A program made the translations under genes and the position numbers. Shown piece after piece: positions 57,822 through 64,000 of a DNA stretch of 64,000 bases (position 1 is the stretch's first letter; every line of letters starts with the position of its first letter). This DNA is from Branchipolynoe longqiensis (Eukaryota; Annelida; Polychaeta; Phyllodocida; Polynoidae). The DNA lies in assembly GCA_030323885.1 (NCBI GenBank), contig CM059187.1, forward strand, positions 87,649,726 through 87,713,725, written 5' to 3'. Under the pieces are notes generated by a model. That model had not been told where the DNA came from. It saw only the letters and a list, made by a program, of their open reading frames with translations, and ran no database searches.

Positions 57822-58030
57822 GGCATGGCCAAATGAGTTAGAGCGTCCATCTCCCATATTGGTAGATTGTGGGATCATGGGTTCAAACCCTGGTCGAGTC
57901 AAACCGATGACTTAAAAAATTGATACTTGTCGCTTCCTAGCCAGGTGCTTGGCATTATTAGGATAGGGCAAGGAGCAGTGGAAGGAGGAAGACCAGTCAT
58001 CCGCGACTGAAATTTCCCCTGCTCAAACAG
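57822..58030 (+). repeat. SINE-A relative, head and mid-body
   Basis: AGACGGCATGGCCAAATGAG, B-box GGGTTCAAACCCTGG, GATACTTGTCGCTTCCTAGC, then GGAGCAGTGGAAGGAGGAAG instead of the usual tail. The same alternative 3' part occurs at 19090-19135, so this is a distinct subfamily. Confidence 0.72.
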
Positions 58031-58109
58031 CTAATGTACCAACAAAAATAAAAAATAAAAAATAAAAAATAGAGCCAGTCTTAAGTTGACATGGAATAAA
58101 GCCGAGCAT

Positions 58110-59137
58110 AAAGCTGTATAGTCCCATGAAACTTCCAAATGTTCGAAACTAAGGCTTACCTAGATTTGAACTACATATATTCACTTTACACCCTGGTGCA
58201 CTTATTAAGCATTTGGTGCTGCATAGAAGGGGACACTAAGGCAATGTAATAGAGGCTGTTACTCCTGAAACCCATAACATCCAACAATTTGACGGGAATG
58301 CCAAAGTTAATATTGAATAGGTTAAACTCAAATATCTCCGAAATTAGACACTTTGAATAAAGTTATTTCAACCTAAGGTAAGGCAGATTAACCTAATATC
58401 AATCAATCAATCAATCAATAGTTCCGTCCTCTAGTCGAGGGTTGGATGCAATGGTTCTCCACTTGTCCTGATGGTGTGCTGTTCTGATAGACTGTGAATA
58501 ATTCAAGCCTGTCCACTGTGAAATATTTGTAAACCATGATGTTCTTGGTCTCCCTCTGCCTCTGCTGCCATGCACCTTCCCTTCCAACAATGTACGGTAT
58601 ATTGAACTCTGATGAATGATGTGGCCAAAATAAATAAGTTTCTTTGTCTGTATAGTGGCAAACAAGCTTTTCTTATTTTTAATTTTTCTGAGAACTTCTT
58701 TGTTGGTGATCTTCTTTGTCCATGATATTTTCATCATCCTTCGATAAGTCCACATCTCAAATGCTGCTAAACGTTTGTACATTTTCTTAGAGATTGTCCA
58801 TGTCTCAGCCCCATACATTAGAGTAGACCACACATAACACTGAAGAATACGCTTCCTTGTTTGTATTAATATCTTACTTGATGTTAACACTCTATACATT
58901 ATGGAGAATCTTGTTCAGGCTATTGTTATCCTTCTTTTAATTTCTTCCTCACATCTCTCATCATTTGTAATCTTTTGTCTGAGATATATGAATTCGGATA
59001 CTTGTTCTATGTTTGTGCCATCTATGGTTATATTGATATTTGGTTTATCTGTCTTTTTACTTATAACCATTGTTTTGGTCTTCCTAATATATTTATCTCT
59101 AAATATGGCAAATACTCAAAACCATCAGACTGCAATT
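58110..59137. mobile_element. TTAA-target MITE, copy 10, split by a LINE fragment
   Basis: Left AAGCTGTATAGTCCCATG follows CATA (mutated TTAA); the right end is AACCATCAGACTGCAATT then TTAA (59138-59141). The two halves, 58110-58399 and 59093-59137, are separated by the insert below. Confidence 0.78.
58400..59092 (-). pseudogene. 5'-truncated RTE-like LINE fragment, second lineage
   Basis: CCTAATAT at 58392-58399 and 59093-59100 is the TSD. On the - strand the insert encodes TKTMVISKKTDKPNINITID, then EQVSEFIYLRQKITNDERCE, a TGA stop after RRITIA, then MYRVLTSSKILIQTRKRILQ, LMYGAETWTISKKMYKRLAA and RGRGRPRTSWFTNISQWTG. This is the region from the RT thumb to the C-terminus of RTE/Jockey-like elements; the YxDD motif is not included. 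The tail is (ATTG)n-type, different from the (ATG)n tail of the copies at 19.1 and 38.1 kb, so it belongs to another lineage. Confidence 0.85.
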
Positions 59138-59204
59138 TTAAGTAGATATGGGAGTCTTACATTCTAAGGCAAGAAGCCACAAAGAAAGGTAGGCATGGAC
59201 AGGG

Positions 59205-59370
59205 TAATTGCATCAGGGAGCCTAGGTAGCGTAATGGTTAACACGGTAGCCTCGGCAGGGAAAGAAGCATGGCTTCTAATCCTGTTCTGGCAGGACTTGA
59301 ACCCACATATCTGCTATTTTAGGGCAAGTATCCTAACCATTATCTAGGATGGCTGATGAAATCAACTTAT
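59205..59370 (+). repeat. Degenerate SINE-B heads in inverted order
   Basis: GGGAGCCTAGGTAGCGTAAT (+) is followed within about 60 bp by a - strand head (AGGACTTGAACCCACATATC … TCCTAACCATTATCTAGG). Both are diverged. Confidence 0.6.
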
Positions 59371-60107
59371 CCACGCCTACCTGTCGGTGTGGCTATTTGC
59401 CAGTGATGTCAGTGCAGACTACCACCATGAACATGCACTGAAGCAAGTCGGTACCCATTCTGATATAACCTAAGATGTTGGTATGGTGTAAAAGCCACAA
59501 GCACCCGATCAATCAACCTCACCAAGGGTGCTTGTATCTGGCGGTAGCACACACTGCTATGAGAATATATGGTCACGGGAATGCGTTTGGGGGTAAAATC
59601 TATAGCGAATTACATAGCTACATTACAACAGTGTATAAAATCTAGGTATTTCTACCTGGTTCACCTTATTTGTTTGAACCAGTTACTCCTGTGGACAGCC
59701 TCCAACCCCCCCCCCCCCCCCAAAAAAAACAAAAAAAACAAACAAAAAAAACACACCCTAATCTACCCCTTTTTCTCAATTCATTTCCGAGAAGCTATGA
59801 AATCAAAATCATGATCATCCTTCTGAAATTTAGTATGCAACCTAACTCATCATGATCATCAGTAATGACCCAAGCTAGACAAGTCAATGCAACATACCTC
59901 ACACAGGATTGACATGGAAGAGATGACGTTGAAGTCACAGTTCTTGATTGAAGTGAAACTTGCCATCAGAGTACTAAAGGTGAACTGAAATGGTTAAGTA
60001 ATAAAATAATGAAGTGAAGTTGTGACGTGAAATAGTGTTTAATATCATAACTTGTACAGCGTTTATATATTTTTAATTAGGCTTGCTCTGAAAATATGCT
60101 CTTGTAA
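59371..60107. other. No gene; SINE-A tail fragment at about 59435-59515 and poly(C)/poly(A) run near 59707
   Basis: AAGTCGGTACCCATTCTGAT is a SINE-A tail piece. The rest shows no feature. Confidence 0.5.
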
Positions 60108-60930
60108 AGGCCCTGTCACACTACAACGTTTCCCACCAACGCGCGTCGACGTGTTGCCTTTTTGGTCGAAACGTCGGTACACGTCCGGTACGTTACCGGC
60201 GCGTTAACGGCGCGTTACGGGCGCGTTTCCGGCGCGTCGGTACATAGCAACTTGTGAATGGACACGTCGGCGCGCGTCGGCGCGCGTCGGGACGCGTCTA
60301 GGTTTTTGTGCTTGCACAAAATTTTCGACGGGCCGCAACGCGCGGCAGCGTGTTCGAGGGCGCGTTACGGACGCGTTACTAACACGTCGACACGCGTTGG
60401 CGGCGCGCCGGCGGAACGCTGGCAGGACGTTGATCAACGTCGGTTAACGTTGGTTTTTTTTCCCCCCAAAATCCGAGCATTCTGTCGGCGCGTCGGGAAC
60501 GTCCCATCGACGTGTTGTGGGCGCGCCATTGGCGTTGCTCCAGCGTTTCTCGGCGCGTTGGACGTGTTGCCGGCGCGCCTAGACGCGTTGGCCACGCGGT
60601 GTGGACGCGCTGCGGGCGCGTCCTAACGTGTTGCTGGCGGGTATGTACGCGTTGACACGGTAAAAACGCGACACCAACGCGCCGTCAACGCGCCGACAGC
60701 GCGCCGACAGCGCGCCGACAACACGCCAATAACGCGCCAATAACGCGCTACAAACGCGCCAATAACGCGCCAATAACGCGCCAATAACGCGCCTCCAACC
60801 CGCCACTAACACGCTGCGCCGCGTCAAACTTTCTCCCAAAGCGCCGAAGAGTTGACCGCGTGCCGACGGGTTGCAAATATTTTGCGCGTTGCCGGCGCGC
60901 CGGCGGAAACGTCGTAGTGTGACAGGGCCT
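60108..60930 (+). mobile_element. E10: Harbinger-type MITE with phased CGCGTT/ACGCGCC arrays
   Basis: Perfect TAA target copies at 60105-60107 and 60931-60933. TIR AGGCCCTGTCACACTAC is exact at both ends. The left arm repeats CGCGTTAACGG-like units and the right arm ACGCGCCAATA, both at 11 bp; the word orientation flips between arms, so the element is a giant loose inverted repeat. The AT-rich hairpin TTTTGTGCTTGCACAAAA is at about 60304-60321. Very CpG-rich compared with its flanks. Confidence 0.9.
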
Positions 60931-61020
60931 TAACATGCTGATGATTGGTTGTGCATTCATTGGTCAACCGTAATGTTCCACCCTCATAATTAGGATTGAC
61001 AACCTAATGTTCACATCTTA

Positions 61021-61592
61021 TACCCCTGTCACACTACGACCTTTCTCTCCAACGCGCGTCGACATTTGTCATTTTTTTGCGAAACGTTGGGAATCATCGG
61101 GAAACATTAGGGGGACGTTATGCGAACGTCGGTACACGTCAGTACACTATCCTGGACGTCGACAGTCGCCGGAGGACGGCGGTGCGCTCAATGTTTTAAG
61201 CGTGTCAAAAAACCGCGACAACCCACAACGCGTGTCAACGCGCGGGTTCCAATATTATGGCGACGTCAGAAGGACATCAACAGCGCTGGAATAACGTTAT
61301 GCGAATACTAGGCAGTCGCTGCGCGCATGTGAGGGTCGTCTCCACATGTTGCGCCAAATGGTTGCTTTGTTGTTTTACATCCTATCAACATGTAAGGTCA
61401 TATGAGCACGTCACACCAAACTTTTTTTTTTCCTCACTCGTCGACTCACGTTAGCCGCATGCGAATAACGCGCTGCGCTGATGCCGATCTTTTTCCCCAA
61501 ACTGCCGAAAGGTTGGATGTGTCTCGACGCATAGAAGATATTTTGCATGCTGACGGCGTGCCAGCGAGAAGCATCGTAGTGTGACAGGGCCA
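61021..61592 (+). mobile_element. E11: Harbinger-type MITE, close relative of E8
   Basis: Ends TACCCCTGTCACACTACGAC and (reverse complement) TGGCCCTGTCACACTACGAT; flanks TTA (61018-61020) and TAA (61593-61595). Collinear with E8 over its whole length, including the AT-rich motif (about 61191-61214) and the captured SINE-A tail (about 61363-61410). Many differences from E8 are at CpG sites. Confidence 0.88.
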
Positions 61593-62102
61593 TAAGTTGA
61601 GACTCTAGTACCTCCTGTACTATAGTACCTCCTAGTACCTCCTAGTACCTCAACTCCCTTCCTATATTATGTAATCCTTCCTACAAGGCATGCCCACTGC
61701 CCTCCCTCATTGGCTAACCCTACCCCCTCTCACCTATTTGAATAGCAAGAGTCGTGGGTGTAGGTGAGCCGTGGGTGTAGGTATATTGTCAAATTTACCT
61801 TTCCCAACACACACACATGATGTATATATGTATATATATATATTTTAACATATTAATCTCTATTCTTTAAATATTCACCTTATTCTCATCCTTAGATATC
61901 TGCAACTTTTACAAATGGACATGCCTGCAACAGGGAGGTTGGAATACTTTTGAGTTGTGAGCAGTATATGAAGTAATCAGAAGTATTCAGGCTGCGTTGC
62001 CTTAGTGCCAATATATACATGCTATATGAGGGCATATAACATGGACGGGAGTTCCGTTACCTGTTAAAGTAGGAGAGATCTAAGTACAATTGTACATTTT
62101 AG
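61593..62102. other. No gene; short AGTACCTCCT repeat at 61606-61650
   Basis: Four AGTACCTCCT-like words, then (TA)-rich DNA near 61825-61845. No coding signal. Confidence 0.5.
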
Positions 62103-62290
62103 GTTTGTTTGTTGTTGTTTTACATCCTAGCAAACCTGAGGTCACATAAGGGCGGGTTCCGACTTGTGACAGTGCGCACTCATGGCAACTTGATAGTACT
62201 GCCCCATTCGTTCATGCTATCACCATTCGTTCACGCTATCACTAGACGGTGCCCTGCCTGATTTGACATAAGATTTTGCTAGGATGAACA
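62103..62290 (-). repeat. SINE-A 3' part with a foldback tail
   Basis: TTGTTGTTTTACATCCTAGC and GTTCCGACTTGTGACAGTGC are the SINE-A tail on the - strand; at 62250-62290 a + strand version (CCTGATTTGACATAAGATTT) follows, giving a short inverted arrangement. ATTCGTTCAYGCTATCAC is tandemly duplicated between them. Confidence 0.65.
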
Positions 62291-63231
62291 ACCTACAACA
62301 GTGTGTAAAGACTAGGTCTCCATAAAGTAAAGTTGAATCCTTCCTCCAACTACTAGTTTTACCACTCATCGTGGTCACCAGTATGTAAAGTCTACTGCTC
62401 GAATCTGTGGTTGTGTAGGCAGGCTATAGTGAAATCAATACAGGCAAAGAGAAAGGAAGAGTACAAAGTGTGAAAAAAGAGAGACAGTCAAGCCCTCTGG
62501 TTTATTATTTATATGGTACATGGATTCAATGTAGAGTATCACCCCACCACATTCTCCCAATGAGAAACAAGCATTCTTAGCTCTACCAATACAGATCCAG
62601 CATTCCTGGTCCCCATGGTTACCAGTGATCTGCCCACCACCACCAAGCTGTGTGGCTCCCCTGGCCACCACCTGCCTTGAGCCATATGTATATAACTGAC
62701 ACTGGTGTACATCCGGTGAAGGCAAGGAGACGGCAGGCGGCGCCACCGGTACAGTGTTGGGTCTTAGAGAGTATAACAATAATGATAATAATTCCCTCAC
62801 GTATCTTTATACTCACATAATTCGTTATACATCATATATATCACACACTACAATCATGTTGTCGAAGACAGACATACTACACATTTGTATCAAGTGCATG
62901 GCAAATTATGCTAGTCCCATAAATAAATAGTTATAGCGACTACCGCTGTGGCGCCACCTATGTGGCAAGGTCACTGCATACCGCGTGACCTTCTCTTTGC
63001 TGATATTGCCGCCTGGCGGTAAGTGCATTCGTTATGCATTAGGCCAAAGAAAACTCGGTCAGAATGAGAGCCATAATGTCAGTATTAACAATTGATATTA
63101 ATTTCCCTACATGGGGTTGACAGGGACATGCCAGGATGGCATAACTGGCAGAGTACCCGCTACCCAGTGTCAGAGGTCGGAGGATCAATCCCCGGCCGCG
63201 TTAAACCAATGTAATATAATTTATGCTGGTC
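62291..63231. other. No gene; tRNA-like fragment at about 63130-63215
   Basis: CCAGGATGGCATAACTGGCA then AGGATCAATCCCCGGCCGC looks like an old SINE head. The 62435-62800 (-) frame has no family signature. Confidence 0.45.
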
Positions 63232-63560
63232 ACCACCTTGCCGAATCGATTAAAGCGCTTGCTTTCCACGCGCAAGGTCGGGGATTCGAATCCCGGTTGA
63301 TTCACACCAATGGCTTACAAACTTGATCTTCGTCGCTATCTAACCTGGGGCTCGGTATTACTAGGATAGAGCCAGGACTGATTTGCTCAGTGCCAGGATA
63401 AAGTGAATGAGTGGGATATTGGGTTACGGTACTGGCGGTCCGGTCTTTCAGTGGGGAAGCACTATAAAATCGTCATCAGTGCGGAATGTAACAAGTCGGA
63501 ACCCGTCCTGATATGATCTGATATGTTACCAGGACGCAAAATCCCAACAAACAAACGGGT
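63232..63560 (+). repeat. SINE-A, full length, clear B box
   Basis: Head TTGCCGAATCGATTAAAGCG with GGTCGGGGATTCGAATCCCG, body GGATAGAGCCAGGACTGATT, tail CCTGATATGATCTGATATG and CAACAAACAAACGGG. Confidence 0.85.
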
Positions 63561-64000
63561 GGTGATAATGAGAACAAGAGGAATATCATGGTAATGGTGA
63601 TGGCAGCGTAACATCCAAGTTTGGCGGAAGGGCAACACTATAAAGTCGCACTGAGTTGTGCATTGTCATAAGTGAGTGCGCACTGTCCAAAGTCGGTACC
63701 CCTCCTGATATAATCGGATATGTTATTAGGACGCAAAACCCCAACCCACAAACGGGTGGTGATAATGCGACCGAGTCATCAGATATCAGAGTCATGGCGA
63801 TGATGGCGTCACATCCATGTTTTGGGGGAAGGCGAAGCACTATAAAGTCGCAATGAGTGTGCACTGTCATAAATGAGTGTGCATATATACACAAGTCGGT
63901 AACCTTGCTGATATGATCTGATGCTACTAGAATCCAAAAGCCCAACAAACAAACGGAGCTGGACATAAGGGAGTCCGCAGTGTCACAAATCGGTACCGGT
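63561..64000 (+). repeat. Tandem SINE-A tails
   Basis: The tail segment from ACTATAAAGTCG to CAACAAACAAACGG recurs: ACTATAAA is at 63461, 63637 and 63839 (spacing 176 and 202 bp). Units are joined by GGTGGTGATAATG linkers. Only the first has a head; the last runs off the window. Confidence 0.8.

Overview
This window is repeat-dominated nuclear DNA from a metazoan, most likely a lophotrochozoan and probably a mollusc. I infer this from spliced, intron-bearing transposon genes, several tRNA-derived SINE families, 5'-truncated non-LTR retrotransposons with target-site duplications (TSDs), abundant MITEs and satellites, and a dispersed 3' repeat (21.0, 42.1 and 54.5 kb) of a kind I associate with mollusc genomes (recollection, not checked). 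I recognise no host protein-coding gene, no functional tRNA or rRNA gene, no CRISPR array and nothing bacterial. There is a 500-base assembly gap at 40563-41062, and the sequence just after it looks unpolished.

The best-supported genes are inside one PIF/Harbinger DNA transposon (29247-32961). It has 14-bp terminal inverted repeats (TIRs), a Myb/SANT-like gene on the + strand and a converging three-exon HARBI1-type DDE transposase on the - strand. The transposase has one frameshift and one in-frame TGA just before its last catalytic residue. The element sits inside a SINE, and the SINE halves define both its edges and its 3-bp target.

The most interesting pattern is a set of ten MITE-like elements (E1-E6, E8-E11: 1170-1871, 4371-4991, 8048-8615, 11181-11548, 12729-13621, 21525-21984, 34504-35059, 36594-37092, 60108-60930, 61021-61592). 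Their ends fit the Harbinger TIR consensus AGSCCCNKTCACAC and most have TWA-type targets. Internally they carry unrelated short words (ACGT, CCGGAC, CATACGC, CGCGTT and so on) repeated every 10-11 bp, about one helical turn. Each also has one AT-rich near-palindrome of the type TTTTGTGCATGTTCAAAA, placed about 22-35% in from one end in nine of the ten. A 199-bp MITE at 10826-11024 shares the exact TIR of the autonomous element. I infer a mobilisation system in which one or a few Harbinger transposases act on diversified, helically phased ends.

A second MITE family (TTAA target, TIR AGCTGCATAGTCCGATG, about 346 bp) has at least ten copies. Many are interrupted by later insertions (E1, a pogo-like MITE, RTE-like LINE fragments, SINEs), which gives a readable relative chronology. 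One copy has had its terminal 44 bp amplified into a 17-unit satellite (56722-57470).

Region by region: 1-5 kb nested MITEs; 5.5-6.8 kb a 10-bp satellite; 8-14.3 kb E3-E5, SINEs and an AT-rich satellite; 16.1-18.2 kb a 60-bp polypyrimidine satellite; 19-29 kb MITEs, SINEs and LINE tails; 29.2-33.0 kb Harbinger; 33.8-39.2 kb CA-rich repeats, E8, E9 and SINE dimers; 39.6-40.1 kb an extremely GC-rich repeat; gap; 43.2-47.5 kb an unidentified GC-rich unit plus a shortened second copy; 48.5-54.5 kb five satellites in a row; 55-59 kb nested TTAA MITEs; 60.1-61.6 kb E10 and E11; 62-64 kb SINE copies with tandem tails.
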